Counted from the first letter of the stretch, positions 1-12,482 are shown. The stretch is 64,000 nucleotides of DNA from Allorhizobium pseudoryzae (GCF_011046245.1 NZ_CP049244.1:558001-622000), one strand, 5' to 3'. The notes: a model not told the origin generated them from the sequence alone. Program-made: numbers and translations.

Positions 1-949
1 TGCCGATCAGGTCTCCCGAGGGCCGGATGGTGCTGAGCGGCGGGTTGCAGGCGGCGCTGAAGCTCAGATCGCCGAAGCCGATGGTGGCGAGACGCTCCGG
101 CACCGCAATCTTCAACCGTTCGCATTCGAACAGGACGCCGAGCGCCACATGATCATTCGAGCAGGCAATGCCATCTGTCTGCGGAAAATCCTGCATCGTT
201 TCCGATAGCAGCATGGCCCCCACTTCCGCCGAGGAGGGAGCGGGGTGCTGAACGACGTTGACCTCCAGCCCCGCTTCTTTCGCCGCTTGGACAAAGCCAT
301 CGCAGCGCAACCGCGCACGCCGGTCTTCGTGCATGCGAGCACCCAGATAGGCAAGATGCCGCCTGCCCTGCTGGATCAGATGCCGCGCGGCCGCCGCGCC
401 CACCTGGTCATGATGAAACCCGATGGCTGCGTCGATCTGCGGTCCGCCAAGTTCCCAGATCTCGATGACCGGCACCTTGACCTTGCTCAGCATACGGCTT
501 GTGGTCTCGCTGTGCGACAGACCGGTGAGCACGATCGCCGCCGGAGCCCAGGATAGTGCCGTGCGCACGAGGTCCTCTTCCTCCCGCTCGTCATATTCCG
601 TATGTCCCAGGATGACCTGCAGGCGCTCCTTGCGCAACGCCGCCTGCATGGCGGCCACCGTTTCGGCAAAGAAGGCGTTGCGCACCGAAGGAACGATGAT
701 GCTGACCGCGCGCGACGAGGCGGCTGCAAGCCCGCCCGCCACCAGATTGGGCACGTAGTTGAGCTTGTCGATGGCATGCGCTATGGCGCTTCCGGCACTG
801 GCCGACACCGCCTCCGGCCGGCGCAGATAGAGCGACACGGTGGACGGCGAGACCTTCGCATAGTCCGCCACGTCCATCATGGTGATGCTCTGCATCTTGC
901 GGCGCTGCCGCGCCGGGCGCGCAGATCCTGGCTTGATGACTTCCGACAT
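1..949 (-). CDS. LacI-family transcriptional repressor (3' end cut by window edge)
   Basis: This is a DNA-binding repressor of the LacI/GalR family, read on the minus strand from ATG at 949 through the left edge (316 codons visible). A LacI helix-turn-helix lies at about residues 22-45 (MDVADYAKVSPSTVSLYL), followed by a periplasmic-binding-protein-like sensor domain, including a typical segment near the end (ATIGFGDLSFS). A GGGGAGA ribosome site sits just upstream of the ATG. It is divergent from the SQ operon, with a palindromic operator candidate in the shared gap, so I infer it is the local repressor. LacI-type control of a sulfo-ED cluster has been described in Rhizobium leguminosarum. 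The inducer (SQ or an intermediate) is inferred. The last few dozen residues lie outside the window. Confidence 0.9.
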   Translation of the reverse strand, partial: MSEVIKPGSARPARQRRKMQSITMMDVADYAKVSPSTVSLYLRRPEAVSASAGSAIAHAIDKLNYVPNLVAGGLAAASSRAVSIIVPSVRNAFFAETVAAMQAALRKERLQVILGHTEYDEREEEDLVRTALSWAPAAIVLTGLSHSETTSRMLSKVKVPVIEIWELGGPQIDAAIGFHHDQVGAAAARHLIQQGRRHLAYLGARMHEDRRARLRCDGFVQAAKEAGLEVNVVQHPAPSSAEVGAMLLSETMQDFPQTDGIACSNDHVALGVLFECERLKIAVPERLATIGFGDLSFSAACNPPLSTIRPSGDLIG

Positions 950-1111
950 GTCTCCCCCCATGCAGCGCTATGACGATGAAATTAGACTTTTCTGTTGCGA
1001 GGAGCAATGCATAGTCACGCCTATTTTGTCACAAAGTTTCTATAAATCAGCAGCCTGTTAGCCAAGCATTCATCGTACAGATCCATCCTGTCAAAATCGC
1101 AAAAACAGCTC

Positions 1112-1139
1112 TTGCATTCAAAAATCGTAGCGCTATGAT
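1112..1139 (+). promoter_or_regulatory. Candidate promoter with overlapping LacI-type operator
   Basis: A -35-like TTGCAT (1112-1117) and a -10-like TATGAT (1134-1139) are separated by 16 bp. A 16-bp near-palindrome, ATCGTAGCGCTATGAT (1124-1139), with a central CG and one mismatched base pair, covers the spacer and the -10. LacI-family operators have this form, and the position would block RNA polymerase. It lies 55 bp before the ATPase start. The function is inferred. Confidence 0.5.
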
Positions 1140-1194
1140 CCGGCTCCATTGGAATGCGGCTGGGACGACCGGTTCCGGCGGTCGGGAGGATGGA

Positions 1195-2271
1195 ATGGCT
1201 TCAGTAAGCCTTCGCAAGCTCGAAAAGAGCTATGGTGCGCTGCGCATCGTCAAAGGAATTGATCTCGAAATTCAGGATGGCGAATTCGTCGTCTTCGTCG
1301 GCCCCTCGGGCTGCGGCAAATCGACGACGCTCAGAATGATCGCCGGTCTGGAAACGATCAGCGATGGCGAGATCCGCATTGGTGAGCGCGCGGTCAACAA
1401 GCTGGCACCGCGTGAGCGCGACATCGCCATGGTCTTCCAGGATTACGCGCTTTATCCGCACAAGACGGTGCGGGAAAACATGGGCTTCAGCCTGAAGGTT
1501 CGCGGCGTCGCGATGAAGGACGCCGAAACGCGCATCGCTGACGCGGCCGAAATGCTCGGCATCGGCCACCTTCTGGATCGCCGCCCGGGGCAATTGTCCG
1601 GCGGCCAGCGCCAGCGCGTCGCCATGGGCCGCGCCATCGTGCGCCGTCCTCAGGTGTTCCTTTTTGACGAGCCGTTGTCCAATCTCGACGCGAAACTGCG
1701 CGGTCAGGTCCGCACGGAAATCAAGCGGCTGCACCAGCAGATCGGCACCACCATCATCTATGTCACGCATGACCAGGTCGAGGCGATGACGCTCGCCGAT
1801 CGGATCGTCATCCTGCGCGGCGGCGATATCGAACAGGTCGGCACGCCGGACGAAGTCTACAACCAGCCGCAAAGCGTGTTTGTCGGCGGCTTCGTCGGTT
1901 CGCCTGCAATGAACTTCGCCAAGGCGAAGGTTCAGGATGGTGCGCTCACCTTCGCCAATGGCGACCGTATTCCGCTGTCCGCGCTGGCTGCCGGCAAACA
2001 GGGCGTGGCGGATGGCCGCGAGGTGATCGTCGGCATCCGTCCGGAACACTTCGTAACGCTGGCAGACCCAGCCATGACGCTGACGGCGAAGGTTCAGGTC
2101 GTCGAGCCGCTGGGCTCCGATACGCTCGTGCATTTTTCGATCGGCGGTGAAACACTGACCGCGCGCATGCCGCCCGAGATGCGGCCGCAGGTCGGCGCAG
2201 ATCTGCGCCTCGGCCTCGACCCGACAAAGGTCCACCTTTTCGATGCCGCAACGGAACGCGTCATCGCTTGA
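1195..2271 (+). CDS. Sugar ABC transporter ATPase (MalK/UgpC type), SQ operon
   Basis: This is the cytoplasmic ATPase of a carbohydrate importer, 358 aa, first gene of the SQ operon. It has Walker A GPSGCGKST (residues 36-44), a Q-loop at about 82, signature LSGGQ (134-138), Walker B FLFDEP (about 155-160), an H-loop in YVTHDQ, and a C-terminal OB-type regulatory domain (IRPEH). I chose ATG 1195 because GGGAGGA lies just before it; the reading frame remains open back to 1135, but those extra residues resemble no MalK N-terminus. It is followed by a binding protein and two permeases on the same strand, so it completes a full importer. The substrate, SQ or sulfoquinovosyl glycerol, is inferred from the catabolic genes downstream. 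Confidence 0.93.
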   Translation: MASVSLRKLEKSYGALRIVKGIDLEIQDGEFVVFVGPSGCGKSTTLRMIAGLETISDGEIRIGERAVNKLAPRERDIAMVFQDYALYPHKTVRENMGFSLKVRGVAMKDAETRIADAAEMLGIGHLLDRRPGQLSGGQRQRVAMGRAIVRRPQVFLFDEPLSNLDAKLRGQVRTEIKRLHQQIGTTIIYVTHDQVEAMTLADRIVILRGGDIEQVGTPDEVYNQPQSVFVGGFVGSPAMNFAKAKVQDGALTFANGDRIPLSALAAGKQGVADGREVIVGIRPEHFVTLADPAMTLTAKVQVVEPLGSDTLVHFSIGGETLTARMPPEMRPQVGADLRLGLDPTKVHLFDAATERVIA

Positions 2272-2318
2272 TGCTCCGCGCGCGGGGGAGTTTCAAAGGG
2301 CCCGCGTACAGGTAGTGA

Positions 2319-3569
<1,251 letters not shown>

Positions 3570-3584
3570 ACCATGATCGACCAC

Positions 3585-3607
3585 AGGGCGGTGGACCACG
3601 CCGCCCT
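3585..3607 (+). other. Intercistronic hairpin after the binding-protein gene
   Basis: The arms AGGGCGG (3585-3591) and CCGCCCT (3601-3607) form a 7-bp GC-rich stem with a 9-nt loop, 15 nt after the binding-protein stop and before the permeases. There is no U-run, so a 3'-end-stabilising hairpin that raises receptor expression over permease is more likely than full termination. The role is inferred. Confidence 0.5.
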
Positions 3608-3688
3608 GACCCCGATGCTGTCCAGCAGGCGCCAAGGCCGCCACGACACATCATCGCCCTTTCTATCTTGCATGCGGGAGCTGCAAAG

Positions 3689-4621
3689 GTGACCACCTCC
3701 ACCCTCAACATCACCGACCGGATGGAAAAGCAGCCACCTGCGTGGTCACGCCTCCTCGACCTCAGCGACAAGGCGCTTGCCGTGCTGCTGCTGGCCCCTG
3801 CCGGCCTGCTTCTGTCGCTCATCATCGTTTATCCGGTGCTGCGGCTGATCTACACCAGCTTCTTTTCGCTCTCGCTCACCTCGGGGCTTCCGGCCGAGTT
3901 CGTCGGACTGGAAAACTACCAGCTGATGATCGAGGATCCGGTTTTCTGGGAAACCACCTGGAACACCGTGCTGATCACGTTGATCACCGTTCCTGGCGCG
4001 CTCGTCGTCGGCATGGGACTGGCGCTTCTCGCCAACCTGCCGTTTCGCCGCCAGTGGCCGGTTCGCCTGTCGCTTCTGATCCCCTGGGCGCTGCCGCTCT
4101 CCTTTGCCGGCCTGATCTTCGCCTGGTTCTTCCACTCGGAATATGGCGTCGTGAATGATGTGCTCTCCCGCTTCGGCATCGAGGGCGTCATCTGGTTCAA
4201 CTCGCCGAACCTCGCCTTCGCCGCGATCTGTCTCACCATCATCTGGAAGACCTCGTCCTTCATGGCGCTGATCATCCTCGCCGGGCTGCAAACCATTCCG
4301 CGCTCGCTCTACGAAGCTGCTGACGTGGACGGTGCAGGCCGCATCCGCCAGTTCTTCGAAATCACGTTGCCGCTTCTGAAGCCGGCTATCGTGGTGGCGC
4401 TGATCTTCCGCACCATCACCGCGTTGCAGACCTTCGACATTCCCTTCATGATGACCGGTGGCGGTCCCGGCACGTCGACTGCGACGCTTGCCATGTACAT
4501 CCACCAGAACACCGTCTCCTTCCTCGATCTCGGTTACGGCTCCGCACTGGCTGTGGTGATGTTCGCGCTCTCGATGTGCGTCACCGTCATCTATCTGCGC
4601 ATCATCCGGACCAAGGAGTAA
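3689..4621 (+). CDS. Sugar ABC transporter permease (MalF/UgpA type), SQ operon
   Basis: This is an inner-membrane permease, about 310 aa with six predicted membrane segments, the first at about residues 35-58. The EAA loop that docks to the ATPase is visible ([21 protein letters not shown]). I prefer the GTG at 3689 because GGGAG sits 8 nt upstream; the frame also allows TTG at 3668, and ATG at 3722 is a further alternative. It is followed after 4 nt by the second permease, so the two are translated together. The substrate is inferred from the operon. Confidence 0.9.
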   Translation: MTTSTLNITDRMEKQPPAWSRLLDLSDKALAVLLLAPAGLLLSLIIVYPVLRLIYTSFFSLSLTSGLPAEFVGLENYQLMIEDPVFWETTWNTVLITLITVPGALVVGMGLALLANLPFRRQWPVRLSLLIPWALPLSFAGLIFAWFFHSEYGVVNDVLSRFGIEGVIWFNSPNLAFAAICLTIIWKTSSFMALIILAGLQTIPRSLYEAADVDGAGRIRQFFEITLPLLKPAIVVALIFRTITALQTFDIPFMMTGGGPGTSTATLAMYIHQNTVSFLDLGYGSALAVVMFALSMCVTVIYLRIIRTKE

Positions 4622-4625
4622 GCCC

Positions 4626-5480
4626 ATGAGCCAGGTTACCGCCTCCGGCCCGCAGTCCGTCCTCTCCGGCAAGCCGCTCAGGCTGATCGCCGCCGCCATC
4701 CTCCTGGTCAACGGCATGTTCCCAGCCCTCTGGATCCTCTTCACCTCGTTGAAGACCGAAGCCGAGTTGACGGTAAAACCGATCACCTGGCTGCCGCATG
4801 CGCCGACGATCGCCAATTACCTGCAGGCCTTTTCCGACCAGCCGCTGCACATCTTCCTGTTCAACAGCTTCATGGTGGCCTTGCTGTCGACCTGCATGAC
4901 GCTGCTGGTCTCCGTGCTGGCGGCCTATGCGCTCGCCCGCCTCAACCTGAAATACCGGGGCCTTATCCTGTCGGCCATCATCGCGGTCTCGACCTTTCCG
5001 CTGGTCACGCTGCTGGTGCCGCTTTTCGAGATCATGCGGGCATTGAACCTGCTCAACACCTGGATTGCACTCATCCTGCCTTATACGGTGCTCTCTCTGC
5101 CGGTTTGCACGTTGATGCTCGTCTCCTTTTTCGAAGGTATTCCGCGCGATCTTGAAAACGCAGCGATGATCGATGGCTGCACGCGGCTGGGTGCCCTCTT
5201 CAAGGTCGTCGTGCCGCTTTGCGCACCCGGCGTGTTCACGGCCGGCATTCTTGCCTTCGTCAACGCCTGGGACGAGTTCCTGCTGGCGCTCTCCTTCAAC
5301 TCCAATCCGGCGCTCCGCACCCTGCCGGTCGGCATCCAGCTCTATCAGGGTGAGTTCGCCTTCCCCTGGCCGGTGATTTCCGCCGCCCTCGTCGTCGGCA
5401 TCGTGCCGGTCGCGATCCTTATCGTGATCTTCCAGGAGCGCGTCGTCTCCGGCCTCACCGCAGGCGGCATCAAGGGATAA
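4626..5480 (+). CDS. Sugar ABC transporter permease (MalG/UgpE type), SQ operon
   Basis: This is the second inner-membrane permease, 284 aa with six predicted membrane spans. The EAA motif region reads LENAAMIDGCTRLGALFKVV, and the C-terminus (VVSGLTAGGIKG) is typical of MalG-type subunits. The stop codon overlaps the ATG of the dehydratase by one base (TAATG), tying import to catabolism in one transcript. Confidence 0.92.
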   Translation: MSQVTASGPQSVLSGKPLRLIAAAILLVNGMFPALWILFTSLKTEAELTVKPITWLPHAPTIANYLQAFSDQPLHIFLFNSFMVALLSTCMTLLVSVLAAYALARLNLKYRGLILSAIIAVSTFPLVTLLVPLFEIMRALNLLNTWIALILPYTVLSLPVCTLMLVSFFEGIPRDLENAAMIDGCTRLGALFKVVVPLCAPGVFTAGILAFVNAWDEFLLALSFNSNPALRTLPVGIQLYQGEFAFPWPVISAALVVGIVPVAILIVIFQERVVSGLTAGGIKG

Positions 5481-7222
5481 TGCGCATGACACGCAGAAAA
5501 GATCTCTCCGAACTGCGCAGCCAGCGCTGGTTTGCCTCGGATGACATGCGCGGCTTCGCGCACCGCCAGCGCACGCAGCAGATGGGCATGCGCCGCGAGG
5601 AGTTCATGGGCCGGCCGGTCATCGGCATCATCAACACCTGGAGCGAGATGAGCCCCTGCCACGCGCATCTGCGCGACCGCGCCGAAGCGGTCAAACGCGG
5701 CGTCTGGCAGGCGGGCGGCTATCCGGTGGAAATGCCGGCACTGTCCGTCGGCGAGGTGATGGTGAAGCCCACCACCATGCTCTACCGCAACTTCCTTGCC
5801 ATGGAATGCGAGGAACTGCTGCGCTCGCACCCGATCGATGGTGCCGTGCTGCTTGGCGGTTGCGACAAGTCCACGCCCGGCCTGCTGATGGGTGCCTTCT
5901 CGATGGATATTCCGGTCATCTATTGCCCGGCGGGCCCGATGGCGAACGGCCAGTGGCGCGGCATCAAGACCGGTGCGGGAACGCACACGAAGAAATACTG
6001 GGACGAACTTCGCGCCGGCAACATCACCAAGGATGACTGGGTAGATCTCGAAAGCCGGATGACCCGATCCGCCGGCACCTGTAACACCATCGGCACCGCC
6101 TCGACCATGACCTCGATTGCCGATGCGATGGGCATGACGCTGCCCGGCGCCTCCTCCATTCCCGCCGTCGATTCCGGCCATCCGCGCATGGCCTCTGCCT
6201 GTGGCGTGCGGATTGTCGAGATGGTCTGGGAGGATCTCAAACCCTCCGATATCCTCAACAAGGCAAGCTTCGAGAACGGGCTTGTGGCCTATATGGCGAT
6301 GGGCGGATCGACCAATGCCGCCGTGCATCTGATCGCCATGGCGAACCGCGCCGGCGTCACGCTGACGCTCGACGACATGTCGGCCATGGCCGCGAAGGTG
6401 CCGGTCGCCGCCAACGTCTTTCCCTCGGGCGAGTACCTGATGGAAGACTTCTATTTCGCTGGCGGCCTCAATGCGCTGCTCAAGAAATTCTCGCATCATC
6501 TCGATCTCACCCGCCCCACTGTGAACGGCAAGACGATCGGCGAAAATATTGCCGATGCGGAATGCTGGAACGACGAGATCATCCGCGACGAAAGCAATCC
6601 GGTCGTGCCGCTGTCAAAGGGCAAGACGCTGGAAGTGCTGCGCGGCAATCTGGCGCCGAACGGCGCGGTGATGAAATCCTCTGCGGCTAACCCCAAATTC
6701 CTAAAGCATGTCGGTCCGGCGATCGTCTTTGATGACCCCGCCACCATGAACAAGACGCTCGACAATCAGGATCTCGATGTGACGGAAGACACCGTCATCA
6801 TCCTGCGCAATGCCGGTCCGGTCGGCGCGCCCGGCATGCCGGAATGGGGCAACCTGCCGATCCCGAAGAAGCTTCTGAAACAGGGGGTGCGCGACATGGT
6901 GCGGATTTCCGATGCGCGCATGAGCGGCACGCATTACGGCACCTGCATTCTCCACGTCGCGCCGGAAGCGGCTGTCGGTGGGCCTCTGGCGCTCGTGAAA
7001 ACCGGTGACCTGATCGAACTCGATGTCGCCGCCGGTACCATCAACATGAAGGTCAGCGACGAGGAACTGGCGGCGCGCTGGGCCGAATGGAAGCCGACCG
7101 CGCGCATCTATGAACGGTCCTTCGCAGCTCTCTACCAGCAGCATGTCAGCCAGGCGGATAAAGGCTGCGATTTCGATTTCCTGAGCGGCCCGGCCAAGGT
7201 GCCGGACCCGGTCATTTTCTAA
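5480..7222 (+). CDS. IlvD/EDD-family sugar-acid dehydratase, probable 6-deoxy-6-sulfogluconate dehydratase
   Basis: This is a 580-aa member of the dihydroxy-acid/6-phosphogluconate dehydratase family. The three cluster-binding cysteines are C60 (SPCHAH), C128 (GGCDKSTPG) and C201 (GTCNTIGTAST). The C-terminal domain carries RISDARMSGTHYGT. The family removes water from aldonic acids to give 2-keto-3-deoxy acids. In the sulfo-ED pathway this step turns 6-deoxy-6-sulfogluconate into KDSG. The same fold serves L-arabinonate and D-xylonate dehydratases, so specificity comes from context: a sulfoquinovosidase, lactonase, SDR and KDG-type aldolase in the same operon. The start overlaps the upstream stop; an alternative ATG lies at 5486. 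Confidence 0.88.
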   Translation: MRMTRRKDLSELRSQRWFASDDMRGFAHRQRTQQMGMRREEFMGRPVIGIINTWSEMSPCHAHLRDRAEAVKRGVWQAGGYPVEMPALSVGEVMVKPTTMLYRNFLAMECEELLRSHPIDGAVLLGGCDKSTPGLLMGAFSMDIPVIYCPAGPMANGQWRGIKTGAGTHTKKYWDELRAGNITKDDWVDLESRMTRSAGTCNTIGTASTMTSIADAMGMTLPGASSIPAVDSGHPRMASACGVRIVEMVWEDLKPSDILNKASFENGLVAYMAMGGSTNAAVHLIAMANRAGVTLTLDDMSAMAAKVPVAANVFPSGEYLMEDFYFAGGLNALLKKFSHHLDLTRPTVNGKTIGENIADAECWNDEIIRDESNPVVPLSKGKTLEVLRGNLAPNGAVMKSSAANPKFLKHVGPAIVFDDPATMNKTLDNQDLDVTEDTVIILRNAGPVGAPGMPEWGNLPIPKKLLKQGVRDMVRISDARMSGTHYGTCILHVAPEAAVGGPLALVKTGDLIELDVAAGTINMKVSDEELAARWAEWKPTARIYERSFAALYQQHVSQADKGCDFDFLSGPAKVPDPVIF

Positions 7223-7235
7223 AGGATTTTTGTCT

Positions 7236-8039
7236 ATGAGCACGCTGAACCCCTTCAAATCCTGGCTCTTTGACAAGACCCGCGCGACGCCGCTCGGCAC
7301 ATGGCTGATGGCGGCGGCGCCCGCCAGCGCCGAAGCGCTCGGTTACGCCGGCTTCGACTTCCTCGTGGTGGACATGGAGCATGTGCCGATCGAGGTCCCC
7401 GACCTTGCCCATATTCTCCGCGCCATCGGCTGCACGCCGGCGGATGCGGTTGTGCGACTGGCCTGGAACGACCAGGTTCTCGTCAAGCGCTGCATGGATG
7501 CCGGTGCGCGCACCGTGATGCTGCCCTTCGTGCAGACGGCGGAAGAGGCGGAAGCCGCCGCCTCTTACACGCGTTACCCCCCTCATGGTATTCGGGGCGT
7601 CGCCGCGGTTCATCGCGGCTCGAAGTTCGGCACGATCCCGAACTACCTGAAAAATGCGAATGACGATGTCTGCACCATCGTGCAGCTGGAAACGCCGGAA
7701 GCGATCGAGCGTCTGCCGGAGATCGCCGCCGTGGATGGGATCGACGCGCTGTTCGTCGGTCCGGGCGACCTGTCGGCGGCCATGGGCCATATCGGCAACA
7801 TCGCCCACCCAGAGGTTCAAGCGCTGATCGAAAAGGCGGCCAAGGACGCTCATGCGGCCGGCAAGCCGATCGGCATCGTCGGCCCCAACCCGGACATGGT
7901 GAAGCGCTTCATCGGCTACGGTTACGACTACGCGGCAATCGCCTCCGATATCGCCATGATGACGGGCCGCGCCAATGAGTGGCTGGGCCAGATGAAGGGC
8001 GAGGCAAAGCCGGCCGCCACCCCCACCGCGGCCTACTGA
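7236..8039 (+). CDS. HpcH/HpaI-family aldolase, probable KDSG aldolase
   Basis: This is a class II, metal-dependent 2-keto-3-deoxy acid aldolase, 267 aa. Family marks are DFLVVDMEH near residue 45, a lysine/arginine-rich VRLAWNDQVLVKR segment, the metal ligand glutamate in VQLETPEA, and the metal ligand aspartate in FVGPGDLSAAMG. In this operon it should cleave 2-keto-3,6-dideoxy-6-sulfogluconate to pyruvate and 3-sulfolactaldehyde. ATG 7236 follows AAAGGATT; the frame also allows TTG at 7230. It sits 13 nt after the dehydratase, consistent with consecutive steps. A paralogue lies at 14324. Confidence 0.87.
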   Translation: MSTLNPFKSWLFDKTRATPLGTWLMAAAPASAEALGYAGFDFLVVDMEHVPIEVPDLAHILRAIGCTPADAVVRLAWNDQVLVKRCMDAGARTVMLPFVQTAEEAEAAASYTRYPPHGIRGVAAVHRGSKFGTIPNYLKNANDDVCTIVQLETPEAIERLPEIAAVDGIDALFVGPGDLSAAMGHIGNIAHPEVQALIEKAAKDAHAAGKPIGIVGPNPDMVKRFIGYGYDYAAIASDIAMMTGRANEWLGQMKGEAKPAATPTAAY

Positions 8040-8040
8040 G

Positions 8041-9706
<1,666 letters not shown>

Positions 9707-9717
9707 AAGCCTTGTCC

Positions 9718-11709
9718 ATGCAGCTGAACCTCATCCCCGGCGGCTTTACCCTCACCCTCGCTGGCCGCGAGATCCTGCGCCACACCGAGGCCGCTCCCGC
9801 CCTCTTCGTCGGTCAGGGCGAAGAACGCATGGACATGTACCGCGGCAACTTCGACATCGAAGACTATGTTGTCGAGCGAACCGCGCTTCCCCATGTCGAG
9901 ATCAATGGCAATCGTCTCGAGTTTTCGGCAGCGCGCGGGCTCCCGGCGCGTTTCGCCGTAACCCTCGAAGGTAAACACCTGCTGACTCAGTCGCTGGATG
10001 CCTCCATCAACCGCGTCTGGATCCGCGTGACCGCAGAGGCGGGCGAGCATGTCTGGGGTGGCGGCGAGCAGATGTCGTACTTCGACATGCGCGGCCGCAA
10101 GTTCCCGCTCTGGACCTCGGAACCGGGCGTGGGTCGCGACAAATCGACCGAGATCACCTTCAAGGCGGATGTGACCGGCAAGTCGGGCGGTGATTACTAC
10201 AACACCAACTATCCGCAGCCGACCTATATCTCATCCCGTCGTTATGCACTGCATGTGGAAACGATGGCCTATTCGGTGTTCGATTTCCGCCGCGAGGGTT
10301 TCCACGAGATTGAAATCTGGGCGGTACCGGAACGCCTTGAACTCTTTGCCGCCCCAACCTTTGTCGAGCTCGTCGGCGCGCTCTCAACCCGCTTTGGTCG
10401 TCAGCCGGAACTTCCCGAATGGGTGTATGGCGGCGCGATCCTTGGCCTGAAGGATGGCGAGAATTCTTTTGCGCGGATGGAAAAAATGCGCGCCGCCGGC
10501 GTCAAGGTGTCCGGCCTCTGGTGTGAGGACTGGGTCGGCCTTCGCCACACCTCCTTCGGCGCGCGGCTGTTCTGGGACTGGCAGGCCAACGAGACCCGCT
10601 ACCCGAACCTTCGCCAGAAGATCGCCGAACTCCAGAACGACGGCATCCGTTTCCTCGGTTATGTGAACCCGTATCTCTGCGTCGATGGGCCGCTTTACCC
10701 AGTCGCCGACGCAAAGGGCTATTTCGCCAAGGATGAAGCCGGGAAGACCGCATTGGTGGATTTCGGCGAGTTTGATTGCGGCGTCGTCGATTTTACCAAT
10801 CCCGACGCTTCTGCCTGGTTTGCCGAAGAGGTGATCGGCAAGAACATGCTGGATTACGGCCTGTCCGGCTGGATGGCAGATTTCGGCGAATACCTGCCGA
10901 TCGACGTGAAGCTTCAGAACGGCATCGATGCCAAGCTCATGCACAATGCCTGGCCAACGCTGTGGGCCGAGGTGAATGCGCGAGCCGTCGAAAGCCGCGG
11001 CAAGACCGGCGAGACCCTGTTCTTCATGCGCGCTGGCTTCACCGGCGTGCAAGCCCATTGCCCGCTCCTGTGGGGCGGTGACCAGTCGGTGGATTTCTCC
11101 CGCCACGATGGTCTCGTGACCGTTATCTGCGGCGCACTCTCCTCCGGCCTGCTTGGCAATGCCTACCATCATTCGGATATCGGCGGGTACACGAGCCTGT
11201 TCGGCAATGTCCGCACCGCAGAACTCATCATGCGCTGGGCGGAGATGGCAGCGTTTACGCCGGTCATGCGCAGCCACGAAGGCAACCGCCCGCGCGACAA
11301 CCTGCAGATCGACCAGGACGCCGAAGTTCTCGCGCATTTCGCCCGGATGACGGCGATCTACGTGCATCTCGCACCCTATCTGAAGACGTTGTCTTCCGAA
11401 GCGGCCGCCACTGGCTTGCCGGTGCAGCGCCCGCTCTTCCTGCATCACGAAGACGATGCCCAGACCTACATCATACAGGATAGCTACCTCTATGGCCGCG
11501 ACCTGCTGGTGGCCCCGGTGTGGAAGGCCGCGGAAACCACACGCGAGGTCTACCTGCCGCAAGGCGAACGCTGGGTGCATATCTGGTCAGGCACCGCGTT
11601 CGAAGGCGGTCAGACGGTTTCGGTCGATGCTCCGCTCGGAAAACCCGCCGTCTTCCGCCGCGACGGTGCTGCGATGAGCGAATTGTTCGACGGGCTGCGG
11701 ACACTCTGA
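9718..11709 (+). CDS. yihQ: GH31 sulfoquinovosidase
   Basis: This is a retaining alpha-glycosidase of family GH31, 663 aa, that releases SQ from sulfoquinovosides such as SQ-glycerol. Counting from ATG 9718, the residues at the SQ-binding positions are K245, E270, R283, W286 and Y491, the KERWY set I recall for Agrobacterium sulfoquinovosidase with the same numbering. E. coli YihQ has QQRWY. The nucleophile is D388 in WMADFGEYLP and the acid/base is D455 in WGGDQSVD. Further YihQ-like blocks are HHSDIGGYT and RSHEGNRP. Simple alpha-glucosidases lack the R/W sulfonate pair, so this residue set decides the substrate of the whole operon. There is no signal peptide, so hydrolysis is cytoplasmic after uptake. 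Confidence 0.93.
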   Translation: MQLNLIPGGFTLTLAGREILRHTEAAPALFVGQGEERMDMYRGNFDIEDYVVERTALPHVEINGNRLEFSAARGLPARFAVTLEGKHLLTQSLDASINRVWIRVTAEAGEHVWGGGEQMSYFDMRGRKFPLWTSEPGVGRDKSTEITFKADVTGKSGGDYYNTNYPQPTYISSRRYALHVETMAYSVFDFRREGFHEIEIWAVPERLELFAAPTFVELVGALSTRFGRQPELPEWVYGGAILGLKDGENSFARMEKMRAAGVKVSGLWCEDWVGLRHTSFGARLFWDWQANETRYPNLRQKIAELQNDGIRFLGYVNPYLCVDGPLYPVADAKGYFAKDEAGKTALVDFGEFDCGVVDFTNPDASAWFAEEVIGKNMLDYGLSGWMADFGEYLPIDVKLQNGIDAKLMHNAWPTLWAEVNARAVESRGKTGETLFFMRAGFTGVQAHCPLLWGGDQSVDFSRHDGLVTVICGALSSGLLGNAYHHSDIGGYTSLFGNVRTAELIMRWAEMAAFTPVMRSHEGNRPRDNLQIDQDAEVLAHFARMTAIYVHLAPYLKTLSSEAAATGLPVQRPLFLHHEDDAQTYIIQDSYLYGRDLLVAPVWKAAETTREVYLPQGERWVHIWSGTAFEGGQTVSVDAPLGKPAVFRRDGAAMSELFDGLRTL

Positions 11710-11711
11710 TC

Positions 11712-12482
11712 ATGGATGTCTCCGGATTGGCGGGCCTTCTCGCCATCGCCTTCATCGCATCCTATACCCAGACGCTGACCGGTTTTGCCCTCGGCCTCAT
11801 CATGATGGGCGGCATCGGCCTGACGGGGGGTCTGCCGCTCACGGATGCCGCCGTTCTCGTCAGCATTCTCGTGGTCGTGAACGCCGCACAGGTGCTGGCC
11901 AAGGGGTGGCGGGACATCGCGTTCCGGCAACTGGCGCCCGCCCTCCTCTCAAGCTTGCTCTTCCTGGGTGTCGGGTATTGGCTACTCAACCTCTTGGCCG
12001 CAGCCTCGCTCGAATGGGTCAAGATCGTGCTGGGGCTGGTCATCATCATTTCCAGCGTGCAGTTGTCGCTGAAGCCGCAGGGGCTGGAGAGAATGTCCTC
12101 CCAGGCCTCCTTTGCCGGGTTCGGCGCCGCCGCCGGTCTGATGGGCGGCCTGTTCTCGACCGCCGGACCGCCGCTCATCTACCACTTCTACCGCCAGCCC
12201 CTGAACGCATCCACCGTTCGCGAGACGCTTGTTGCGATCTTTGCCACCAACGCGCTGATTCGGCTTGGCATCGTTGCGGGCGCCGGGCAGATGCCGACTG
12301 CCTCCTTCTGGTGGGGCCTTGTGGCCATCCCGGTCGTCATTCTGGCAACGTGGCTGGCAAAACGCTATCCGCCGCCGCTCTCGCCGTTGAGCATGCGGCG
12401 CAGCGCCTTTCTCCTGCTCTTTCTCTCGGGTGTTTCGCTGGCGCTGCCGCCTTTGTGGAAGCTGGCGCAGGCGGCCGCCTAA
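11712..12482 (+). CDS. TauE/SafE-family membrane exporter, probable organosulfonate exporter
   Basis: This is a polytopic membrane protein of 256 aa with about eight hydrophobic segments and the duplicated TauE/SafE layout, including FSTAGPPLIYHFYRQPL near residues 152-168. Members move sulfite or organosulfonates outward and occur in sulfoglycolysis clusters as sulfolactate or sulfolactaldehyde exporters. It begins 2 nt after the sulfoquinovosidase stop and is the last gene of the tightly spaced SQ operon. The cargo is inferred from context. The frame is open much further upstream, but that stretch lies inside the GH31 gene. Confidence 0.85.
   Translation: MDVSGLAGLLAIAFIASYTQTLTGFALGLIMMGGIGLTGGLPLTDAAVLVSILVVVNAAQVLAKGWRDIAFRQLAPALLSSLLFLGVGYWLLNLLAAASLEWVKIVLGLVIIISSVQLSLKPQGLERMSSQASFAGFGAAAGLMGGLFSTAGPPLIYHFYRQPLNASTVRETLVAIFATNALIRLGIVAGAGQMPTASFWWGLVAIPVVILATWLAKRYPPPLSPLSMRRSAFLLLFLSGVSLALPPLWKLAQAAA

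Noticed and set aside
9718-11709. Ordinary GH31 alpha-glucosidase
   Set aside because: The K-E-R-W-Y substrate-binding set and YihQ-like blocks indicate sulfoquinovosidase, and the neighbours form a sulfo-ED set.
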